A DNA stretch of 8,066 bases from CAYLVJ01 sp964615425 (GTDB lineage Bacteria; Patescibacteriota; Minisyncoccia; Minisyncoccales; CAYTKG01). Every line of letters begins with the position of its first letter. Position 1 is the first letter of the stretch. Where the stretch lies: contig CAZTOB010000020.1 in NCBI GenBank assembly GCA_964615425.1, forward strand, positions 1 through 8,066, written 5' to 3'. Shown one piece after another: positions 1-4,342 of this stretch. The position numbers and the translations under genes are program-made. The notes below the pieces were generated by a model. That model was not told the origin of the DNA. It searched no databases and was given only the letters and a program-made list of their open reading frames with translations.

Positions 1-1
1 G

Positions 2-52
2 CCACAATTAGTTCCTGCCAACGTGGCAGGTGTGGTTGAGAAAAATACTTAA
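2..52 (+). CDS. C-terminal end of a plus-strand protein, partial
   Basis: One frame (beginning at base 2) stays open from the left edge for 16 codons and reads PQLVPANVAGVVEKNT before TAA at 50-52. The other two plus frames stop early, at 37-39 and 9-11. An intrinsic terminator begins six bases after this stop, which is where the end of a gene is expected. I do not recognise the protein from so short a tail. The same bases can fold into a nested hairpin (CCTGCCA 14-20 with TGGCAGG 24-30, plus CCACA 2-6 with TGTGG 31-35), so the 3' end of a structured RNA is a real alternative. Confidence 0.4.
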   Translation, partial: PQLVPANVAGVVEKNT

Positions 53-57
53 GCAGA

Positions 58-87
58 GACCCGGTAAACGATTACCGGGTCTTTTTT
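58..87 (+). terminator. Rho-independent terminator
   Basis: A perfect 10-bp stem (58-67 with 72-81) has the four-base loop ACGA and is followed by six T (82-87). The T-tract is on the plus strand, so it ends the transcript entering from the left edge. On the minus strand the same hairpin lies downstream of mnmA but lacks an adjacent T-tract, so it would be at best a weak terminator there. Confidence 0.85.
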
Positions 88-104
88 ATTGGAAGACTTA
101 AATT

Positions 105-1121
105 TTAAACAATTTCTCCTCCTCCTAAACACTCTTTCTTTTTATAAAAAACACATATTTGTCCCGGGGTAGGAGCAAACTGGGGAGATCCAAAAATTAC
201 TTTTAAGCTCCCTTCCTCTTTTTTAATCTCAGCCGGAGAAGCAGGACTACGATATCTTATCTTCGCTTTAACATTTACGGGAAAACTTGGTTTTTCTCTT
301 GTCCAGTTTGGATTTTTAATACTTATTTCTTTTTTTTCAAGCTCTTTTTTGTCTTTGGTTACCACAAGCTTGTTTTCTCTTTTTTCTTTAACGTAATAAG
401 GGCCGCCTCCAAGGCCTATTCCCTTTCTTTGGCCCAAGGTGTAAAAATGAAGACCGGGATGAGTTCCAAGCTCATCGCCTTTTTCATTTACTATTTTCCC
501 CGGACTTTCACCCAACTTTTCTTTTAGAAAACCTTCAAGACCCTTGTTTTTTAAAAGGCAAAAGTTTTGACTTTCATCTGCGACAAAGTCTAACAGCCCT
601 TCTTTTTTAATTATTTGTGTCGATTCTTTTTTTGTTAGATCTTCTAAGGGAAAAATTGTTTTCCTCAGCTGAGCTTGGGTTAAAAAAGAAAGGTAATAAC
701 TTTGATCTTTGTTTTTGTCTTTCCCCCTTAAGAGAGCCCACTTCTTTTCTCTTTTCTCTTTTTTAGCGTAGTGGCCCGTTGCAATTTGGGGGTATTTTTT
801 GTCTTCGGCTAATTCTATAAGTTTTTTAAACTTAAAATAGCGATTGCAGTAAATGCAGGGATTTGGAGTTTTCCCTTTTTTAATTTTTTCTATAAAAAAG
901 GAGTAAATCTCTTTTTTAAACTCGTTCTGTACGTTGATAACTTCAAGCGGCACCCTTATCTTTCGAGCCAGTTTTTTAACCTTTTCAATATCGAGGTTTT
1001 CATGGATTTTTAATGTCAAGGCCTTAACATTAAACCCTTTATTTTTTAAAAGTAAAATGGCGGTAGTTGAGTCAACTCCGCCGGAGAACCCTACCAGTAT
1101 TTTTTTTGCCTCTTTTCTCAT
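105..1121 (-). CDS. mnmA: tRNA-specific 2-thiouridylase MnmA
   Basis: MnmA activates U34 of the Lys, Glu and Gln tRNAs with ATP and replaces the 2-oxygen with sulfur delivered as a cysteine persulfide. Residue numbers here count from the upstream TTG at 1127. The PP-loop SGGVDS is at 15-20, ATGHYA at 116-121 and KDQSYYL at 140-146. NPCIYCN (89-95) supplies Cys94, matching the first catalytic cysteine, and ESQNFC supplies Cys190, matching the second. The YTLGQRKGIGL signature of the central domain is present. About 340 residues is slightly short of the usual 360-370, through shortened loops. I prefer the ATG at 1121; the in-frame TTG at 1127 would add two residues, and neither has a Shine-Dalgarno sequence. 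A TATAAT at 1145-1150 implies a very short leader. No cysteine desulfurase is visible nearby, so its sulfur donor must be encoded elsewhere. Confidence 0.96.
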   Translation of the reverse strand: MRKEAKKILVGFSGGVDSTTAILLLKNKGFNVKALTLKIHENLDIEKVKKLARKIRVPLEVINVQNEFKKEIYSFFIEKIKKGKTPNPCIYCNRYFKFKKLIELAEDKKYPQIATGHYAKKEKREKKWALLRGKDKNKDQSYYLSFLTQAQLRKTIFPLEDLTKKESTQIIKKEGLLDFVADESQNFCLLKNKGLEGFLKEKLGESPGKIVNEKGDELGTHPGLHFYTLGQRKGIGLGGGPYYVKEKRENKLVVTKDKKELEKKEISIKNPNWTREKPSFPVNVKAKIRYRSPASPAEIKKEEGSLKVIFGSPQFAPTPGQICVFYKKKECLGGGEIV

Positions 1122-1149
1122 TGACAAATTGAAAAAAGATTAGTATTAT
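1121..1149 (+). promoter_or_regulatory. Near-consensus sigma70 promoter on the plus strand
   Basis: TTGACA (1121-1126), a 17-base spacer and TATTAT (1144-1149) match a housekeeping promoter in five of six positions for the -10 and in all six for the -35. Transcription would start near 1155-1157. It points away from mnmA, and its -35 overlaps the mnmA start codon. The only thing it can drive is the 1155-1519 region, which ends in an intrinsic terminator. Confidence 0.65.
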
Positions 1150-1150
1150 A
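1145..1150 (-). promoter_or_regulatory. Putative -10 box for mnmA
   Basis: On the minus strand this reads TATAAT, ending 23 bases before the preferred ATG of mnmA. A start about seven bases further on would give a leader of roughly 16 nt without a Shine-Dalgarno sequence. No good -35 lies at 16-18 bases; a CTGACA is present but 21 bases away. The box overlaps the -10 of the plus-strand promoter, so the two promoters probably exclude each other. Confidence 0.45.
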
Positions 1151-1254
1151 AAAATGAAGGGAATGATTTTATGTCAGGCCCTTCTGCGCTTATCTCTTTT
1201 GGTGTTTGAAGCACAAAGAGAGGTGGGTAGAACATTTGTTCTTTATTTTTAAAA

Positions 1255-1264
1255 AAGGAGGTGA
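1255..1264 (+). promoter_or_regulatory. Unusually strong Shine-Dalgarno sequence
   Basis: AAGGAGGTGA is complementary over ten bases to the usual 3' end of bacterial 16S rRNA. Its GGAGG core ends eight bases before the GTG at 1270, close to ideal spacing. Most neighbouring genes here (mnmA, the SDR, the DUF1858 gene, sufC) have no recognisable Shine-Dalgarno sequence, so this one stands out and is the main reason to take the short downstream frame seriously. Confidence 0.55.
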
Positions 1265-1269
1265 GGAGG

Positions 1270-1389
1270 GTGCGTAAGACAACAGCACTCGCTCTCGTTG
1301 GGGCTTTGGCGCTGGTAAAGCGCTTAGGCCTCAAGCGGGCAATAGCTGTCTATTTGTTCGTCGTGCTAGCACGACGGCTTAGAAGATAG
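1270..1389 (+). CDS. Possible small cationic hydrophobic peptide (39 aa)
   Basis: The frame starts at GTG 1270, eight bases after a strong GGAGG, and ends with TAG at 1387-1389. The peptide starts MRKTTALALVGALALV, passes through KRLGLKR, continues AIAVYLFVVLA and ends RRLRR. It has ten Arg/Lys and no Asp/Glu, with two hydrophobic stretches of about 13 and 11 residues, each short for spanning a membrane alone. I do not recognise a family. Size, charge and a hairpin-rich mRNA recall type I toxin peptides and membrane-active peptides, but that is analogy. Against it, the same bases form strong RNA hairpins, and its arginine codons (CGT, CGC, CGG, CGA) differ from the AGA-rich usage nearby, which could mean the frame is accidental. 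Confidence 0.4.
   Translation: MRKTTALALVGALALVKRLGLKRAIAVYLFVVLARRLRR
1359..1376 (+). repeat. 18-base perfect palindrome
   Basis: CGTCGTGC (1359-1366) and GCACGACG (1369-1376) flank TA, giving an exactly self-complementary 18-mer. As RNA it forms an eight- or nine-pair hairpin with little or no loop; as DNA it could bind a dimeric protein. Flanking AGCT-containing segments (about 1343-1350 and 1380-1390) can extend the pairing outward as a longer stem. Confidence 0.6.
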
Positions 1390-1396
1390 CTTCGCA

Positions 1397-1454
1397 GGGG
1401 AGGGGCGCAAGCCTTGAACCTGCACTGCAGAGTGCTGCCTCTGCGCCCCTCCCC
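1397..1454 (+). repeat. GC-rich 13-bp inverted repeat with nested hairpin
   Basis: GGGGAGGGGCGCA (1397-1409) is exactly complementary to 1442-1454. Inside, GCACT (1422-1426) pairs with AGTGC (1431-1435) around GCAG. Twelve of the 13 pairs are G-C, striking in an AT-rich genome. It is not followed by a T-tract, so it is not a terminator by itself. It may protect the 3' part of the plus-strand transcript or be a domain of a structured RNA. Confidence 0.7.
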
Positions 1455-1489
1455 ACCTTTCATTTCATTTGCTCTTTCTAATTTTCGAA

Positions 1490-1519
1490 GGGCGGCCCAC
1501 CGTGGGCTCGCCCTTTTTT
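1490..1519 (+). terminator. Strong rho-independent terminator
   Basis: GGGCG (1490-1494) pairs with CGCCC (1509-1513) and GCCCA (1495-1499) with TGGGC (1503-1507), with one bulged T at 1508 and the loop CCG. Six T follow (1514-1519). The direction is plus, so it closes the unit begun by the promoter at 1121. It also lies one base beyond the SDR stop codon on the other strand, where it lacks a good T-tract and could act only weakly. Confidence 0.88.
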
Positions 1520-1520
1520 C

Positions 1521-2273
1521 TTATTTCGCAGTCCAGCCTCCGTCAACCGTTAAAACTTCTCCATTCACAAAGTCCGAATCACTTGAGGCAAGATAAACTG
1601 CTGCCTGGGCTATGTCGCTTGGTTTTCCAAGACGGGGATAAGGAGTGTTGGCTTTAAAGGTTTTAGCTTGTTCCGGGTCTTCCAATAGAGGGTTTGTCAT
1701 TGCGGTTTCAATAACGCCGGGGGCAATAGCGTTTATATTTATTCCTTTTGGCGCGTAATCCAAAGCCGCAGATTTTGTAAAAGCGATAATGCCTCCTTTG
1801 CTTGCACAATAAGCCGAGGCTTGATTAAAGCCTCTAAAGCCGGCAATTGAAGCGATATTAATAATCTTACCCTTTTCCTGCTTTAAAAACTCTTTAAGGG
1901 CGCTTTTTGTGCCTAAAAACGTACCTTTAAGATTAACGTTAAGGGTTTGATCCCATACTTTTTCATCAAGCTCGTGAAGGTCTTCTGTTTTAAAGATTCC
2001 GGCGTTGTTAACAAGGATGTCGAGCCCCCCAAATTGGTTTACACAGGTTTGAACCATGTTTTCTACCTCATCTGCTCTACTTACATCAGTTTTTACAAAA
2101 ACTGCCTCTCCTCCGCTTTCTTTAATCTTTTCAACGGTTTCTTTTCCTCCTTGTTCGTCAATGTCGGCTACTATAATTCTTGCACCTTCCCGGGCAAAAG
2201 CTTCAGCAATACTCCTGCCGATGCCGGATCCTGCACCGGTTATTATTGCTTTTTTGTTTTCTAACTTTTTCAT
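1521..2273 (-). CDS. SDR-family NAD(P)-dependent oxidoreductase (FabG/glucose-dehydrogenase-like)
   Basis: This is a full-length (250 aa) classical short-chain dehydrogenase/reductase: a soluble Rossmann-fold enzyme that interconverts an alcohol and a ketone. TGAGSGIG (12-19) is the nucleotide-binding loop. Asp37 after the second strand (VADID) suggests NAD(H) over NADP(H). NNAG is at 89-92, and the catalytic tetrad is Asn114, Ser142, Tyr155 and Lys159 (YCASK). The C-terminus NGEVLTVDGGWTAK is typical of the FabG-like branch. The substrate cannot be told from sequence, and a role in fatty-acid synthesis would need other fab genes that are not here. It follows the DUF1858 gene by 11 bases with no Shine-Dalgarno sequence, so it is probably the last gene of the suf-type operon. 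Confidence 0.93.
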   Translation of the reverse strand: MKKLENKKAIITGAGSGIGRSIAEAFAREGARIIVADIDEQGGKETVEKIKESGGEAVFVKTDVSRADEVENMVQTCVNQFGGLDILVNNAGIFKTEDLHELDEKVWDQTLNVNLKGTFLGTKSALKEFLKQEKGKIINIASIAGFRGFNQASAYCASKGGIIAFTKSAALDYAPKGININAIAPGVIETAMTNPLLEDPEQAKTFKANTPYPRLGKPSDIAQAAVYLASSDSDFVNGEVLTVDGGWTAK

Positions 2274-2284
2274 TTTTTAATGTG

Positions 2285-2500
2285 TTATTTGTTACTTCGA
2301 CTTTTTAAATTGTTTAAACTTTTAAGTATTTTTTCAAGGTCTAGTCCGTAGCTTTCGGCTACTTTGCCGATTTCCAGCTCTTCCATTTCCATTTTGGCGA
2401 AGGGGCAATGGAGGCAGGGCAGCTCGAATTCGGCTAAAACTTTTTCAGCTCCTTCTATTTTCAAGATCTCCGCCAAGGTTGTTTCCTTTGTAATTTTCAT
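2285..2500 (-). CDS. DUF1858 domain protein with CxxC (putative redox/Fe-S accessory)
   Basis: This 71-residue protein matches the DUF1858 / hybrid-cluster-protein-associated disulfide domain. It begins with the typical TKETTLAEILK, continues with a helix ending in the Cys motif PCLHCPFAK (Cys29, Cys32), and ends with a helix resembling VAESYGLDLEKIL. Free-standing domains of this family are thought to act in redox chemistry or Fe-S metabolism, but no reaction is proven. Its ATG follows the sufB/D-type stop codon after one base, so translation is probably coupled and no Shine-Dalgarno sequence is needed. That position suggests a helper in cluster assembly, perhaps a persulfide or electron carrier; this is inference. 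Confidence 0.85.
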   Translation of the reverse strand: MKITKETTLAEILKIEGAEKVLAEFELPCLHCPFAKMEMEELEIGKVAESYGLDLEKILKSLNNLKSRSNK

Positions 2501-2501
2501 T

Positions 2502-3437
2502 TTAGTTTATTTTATTCTTTATTAAAAAATCGACTGCTTCTTCTTTTGTTAACCCCCGGGTCATCAGAAGCTCCAGTTCTTTTTGATTTATCTTGCCCAC
2601 TGTTGCTTCGTGGGTGACCCTTGATTCAGGATGTCTGGCTTCAATGACGGGGACCGCTCTGGCTACGGATTCTTTACCTACCAATATTTCTTGACAGTCA
2701 ACGTGTCCTCTGCTTCCTTGTGCTAAGGCGATTGTTTCCCCGCGGGCAAAGACTCTGCCTCCCCCTACTGCGGCGGTTCTTATCTTAACCAGTCCTCTGG
2801 AATTTTCCTCCCCAAGGATTAACTTATCCTTTATTCTTAAGCGGTCTTTTTTACCTTTGCCTACGGCTTTAGTTACTACCTCGCAGACTGCTTCTTTTTT
2901 TAATTCCGCCTTAAAATCTATTTCTAATTTTCCTATCGATCCGGTACTTAGAGAAAAAACGGCTTTCAGGTTTGATTTTTCCTCCAGAATAACGTTAAAA
3001 ACAGGCACGACATGGGCTCCGTAGCTTTCCCCGTGAAAATGTTTTTCTGTGTAGTTTAAAACTCCTCCTTTTTTTACTTTCACCTCGGCCTCCATTTCGT
3101 GGACAACGTCTTTAGCTTGGGGAAAGCTGCAGTGGGCTAAAATATCGGCCTGGGCGTCTTCTTCTACGATAATCTCAGGGATTATTATTTGCTTTCCTTC
3201 CGGTTTTAATACTCCGAAGCACAAAAACAAAGGATTTTCAATCTTTTCTTTTATCAAAAGTTTTACAAACACTTTTTTATCTTTCACTTCGGTTTTCAAG
3301 TCAACACCCTTTGTTTTTTGAAAAGACAAAACCTTGTCTTCCTTAATAACTAAATGAGGCGTCTCCTTTTTTAAGAGACGATTTTTGAAGCCGCATTTTT
3401 TAGCGCTTTTTAGGAACTCTTGAGGCAGATGGGGCAT
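2502..3437 (-). CDS. sufB: Short SufB/SufD-family Fe-S cluster scaffold protein (SmsB-like)
   Basis: This is the scaffold subunit on which an Fe-S cluster is built, working with the SufC-type ATPase encoded just upstream. The 311 residues match the SufBD core, a right-handed beta-helix with a C-terminal helical domain. They lack the long N-terminal region of E. coli SufB (about 495 aa), as in the minimal two-gene SUF-like (SMS) systems of archaea and deep-branching bacteria. GHVDCQEILVG (244-254) gives Cys248, aligning with SufB Cys405. VTHEATVGKI (274-283) gives His276 and Glu277, aligning with SufB His433 and Glu434, so the cluster-building residues are SufB-type. The C-terminal RGLTKEEAVDFLI is the family's final helix. 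The ATG at 3437 overlaps sufC by 28 bases and has only a weak AAGAG upstream. With no second SufB/D paralogue here, a homodimer is likely. Confidence 0.93.
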   Translation of the reverse strand: MPHLPQEFLKSAKKCGFKNRLLKKETPHLVIKEDKVLSFQKTKGVDLKTEVKDKKVFVKLLIKEKIENPLFLCFGVLKPEGKQIIIPEIIVEEDAQADILAHCSFPQAKDVVHEMEAEVKVKKGGVLNYTEKHFHGESYGAHVVPVFNVILEEKSNLKAVFSLSTGSIGKLEIDFKAELKKEAVCEVVTKAVGKGKKDRLRIKDKLILGEENSRGLVKIRTAAVGGGRVFARGETIALAQGSRGHVDCQEILVGKESVARAVPVIEARHPESRVTHEATVGKINQKELELLMTRGLTKEEAVDFLIKNKIN

Positions 3438-4144
3438 ATTTGCTTTCTCTTAGTGGTTTGGCAATATTCTCTCATAACTTTTTGGAATTTTCCGGAACAA
3501 ACGGACTTTCCTTCTTTAATGAAAGTGGCAGAATTTGAAATGGCTGCTATCTCTTCCCGGTGGGTGATAAGAATAATGGTAGTTTCTGTTTCTTCTTTTA
3601 TTTTCTCCAAAATATTGTGAAGCTCCCGGTAAATTATTATATCCAACCCCGCATCCGGTTCATCCAAGATGAGAAGCTTCGGTTTTTTAAGTATAACGGA
3701 AGCGAGCTCGATTCTTTTTCTTTCTCCCCCGCTTAATTTTTGATCCATTTTTCTTTGCAAGAATCGTTGGGGATCAAGCCCGACAACGGTTAGGATCTTT
3801 TCAACCCTTTCTTTTTTTAAATTTTTTTTTCCAAGTTTAAGATAATTTTTAACTGAAACCCCCTCAAGTGCGGGCGGGTTCTGCCAGGCTAATTGAAAGC
3901 CTCTCTTTACTTTTTCATGAGGTGGTAGGCTTGTCACTTTTTCTTTTTCATAAAAAATATCACCCTTTAAAACCTTAAAGCGGGGAAGGCCCATTAACGT
4001 ATAGGCAAGGGTTGACTTTCCTGAACCATTCGGCCCTATGAGAGCGTGGATGTCTCCTTTTTCAACTTGAAAATCAATATTTTTTAGTAAAATATTTTTC
4101 TTTATTCCTGCTTTTAAATTTTTAACCTCAAGGATGTTTTCCAT
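3410..4144 (-). CDS. sufC: SufC-type Fe-S assembly ATPase (SmsC-like)
   Basis: SufC is a soluble ABC-type ATPase that drives conformational changes in the SufB/D scaffold; it is not a transporter. The 244-residue protein has Walker A GPNGSGKST (37-45), a Q-loop region with the SufC-typical FQLAWQNPPALEGVSV (83-98), signature LSGGERKRIE (137-146), Walker B with D-loop LLILDEPDAGLD (157-168) and the switch histidine in THRE (His195). The last 20 residues are odd: they carry Cys228, Cys237 and Cys240 in YCQTTKRKQICPICLKSS, not usual for SufC, and their codons overlap the start of the scaffold gene in another frame. The start lies eight bases after an extended -10 box with no Shine-Dalgarno sequence, suggesting leaderless translation. 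Confidence 0.95.
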   Translation of the reverse strand: MENILEVKNLKAGIKKNILLKNIDFQVEKGDIHALIGPNGSGKSTLAYTLMGLPRFKVLKGDIFYEKEKVTSLPPHEKVKRGFQLAWQNPPALEGVSVKNYLKLGKKNLKKERVEKILTVVGLDPQRFLQRKMDQKLSGGERKRIELASVILKKPKLLILDEPDAGLDIIIYRELHNILEKIKEETETTIILITHREEIAAISNSATFIKEGKSVCSGKFQKVMREYCQTTKRKQICPICLKSS

Positions 4145-4152
4145 TTGGGTTT

Positions 4153-4161
4153 ACTATAACA
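4153..4161 (-). promoter_or_regulatory. Extended -10 promoter for sufC
   Basis: On the minus strand this reads TGTTATAGT: a TGn extension plus TATAGT. Eight bases separate it from the sufC ATG, so transcription would start at or within a base or two of the start codon. No convincing -35 is present, which the TGn extension can make up for. It sits directly behind the T-tract of the ncRNA terminator, so the suf operon can be transcribed independently of that RNA. Confidence 0.5.
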
Positions 4162-4162
4162 T

Positions 4163-4180
4163 AAAAAAGACCCCGTTAGA
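4163..4180 (-). terminator. Terminator half of the small RNA closing stem
   Basis: The 3' strand of the 12-bp stem (4169-4180, pairing with 4289-4300) is followed on the minus strand by six T (complement of 4163-4168). The far-apart stem halves make it an unusual terminator in which the whole RNA is the hairpin. There is no T-tract in the plus direction, which fixes the transcribed strand. Confidence 0.6.
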
Positions 4181-4301
4181 TGATGAATTCGTGAGTACGC
4201 GATCTAAGTGGGTGCCCTCAAGCCTGCGGGACGAAGCCTGCAGAACAAATGTTGAGCTCCCTTTCGAAGTTAATGACTCCGAATTCTCTCTAACGAGGTC
4301 T
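4163..4301 (-). ncRNA. Rod-shaped small RNA, 6S-like in architecture
   Basis: The 198-base gap between the kinase gene and sufC holds a complete small transcription unit. A 12-bp closing stem (4289-4300 with 4169-4180, one G-U) begins at the predicted start. It continues inward with GAATTC/GAATTC (4281-4286 with 4185-4190) and ACTC/GAGT (4276-4279 with 4193-4196). A large internal bubble (about 4262-4275 and 4197-4209) follows, then CCC/GGG and TTGAG/CTCAA pairs and a 7-bp apical hairpin (4237-4243 with 4224-4230). Six U close it. Closing stem, big central bubble and apical stem is the layout of 6S RNA, which binds RNA polymerase, but about 139 nt is short for 6S and I cannot match its sequence. 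A cis-acting attenuator for sufC is the main alternative. Confidence 0.6.
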
Positions 4302-4308
4302 CACTTAC

Positions 4309-4337
4309 ATAATACCGTAAAAAACAACTTTTGAAAA
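4309..4337 (-). promoter_or_regulatory. Promoter of the 6S-like small RNA
   Basis: On the minus strand TATTAT (4314-4309) lies 17 bases after TTTTCA (4337-4332), which matches four of six bases of a -35. The expected start, seven bases after the -10, falls at about 4301-4302, one base before the closing stem begins. This agreement between promoter and fold is the best support for an independent RNA gene. Confidence 0.55.
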
Positions 4338-4342
4338 CCCCG

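Larger units (their letters stand above)
1155..1519 (+). ncRNA. Candidate structured RNA of about 365 nt, identity unknown
   Basis: This 393-base gap between mnmA and the SDR gene is visibly richer in GC than its surroundings. It lies between a near-consensus promoter and an intrinsic terminator on the plus strand. Strong local pairings are GGGTGC (1268-1273) with GCACTC (1285-1290), a long imperfect hairpin around a GGTAA loop (about 1292-1338), the perfect palindrome at 1359-1376, a 13-bp GC-rich stem at 1397-1409/1442-1454 with an inner hairpin, and the terminator. I looked for the universal cores of RNase P RNA, tmRNA and SRP RNA and did not find them. The region may instead be the structured mRNA of the small peptide at 1270-1389. 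Size and boundaries are inferred from the promoter and terminator only. Confidence 0.45.

Noticed and set aside
1154..1252. 32-codon plus-strand frame from ATG 1154 (MKGMILCQALL...)
   Set aside because: The ATG lies at or just before the predicted transcription start, and there is no good ribosome site, only a weak AAGGG next to a second ATG at 1163. Composition is not clearly protein-like. It could be a leader peptide, but I cannot support it.
1251..1266. Minus-strand TCACCTCCTTTTTT resembling the 3' end of 16S rRNA
   Set aside because: It is simply the complement of the Shine-Dalgarno sequence at 1255-1264; no other 16S sequence flanks it.
1146..1334. 62-codon minus-strand frame antisense to the hairpin region
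   Set aside because: It starts at TTG with no ribosome site, has no recognisable domain and crosses several strong inverted repeats; most likely incidental.
1251..1340. Fragments resembling RNase P RNA (GGTGCGTAAGA, GGTAAA, CAAG...AATAG) in the plus-strand unit
   Set aside because: The universal core elements GAGGAAAGTC and ACAGAA..GGCTTA are absent on both strands, so the resemblance is local and probably chance.
1397..1460. tRNA-like T-arm on the minus strand (GCAGG-TTCAAGG-CTTGC) next to a long GC stem
   Set aside because: The T-loop pattern fits, but only about 21 bases lie between the acceptor-like strand and the T-arm, too few for D and anticodon arms. There is no anticodon loop and no CCA context.
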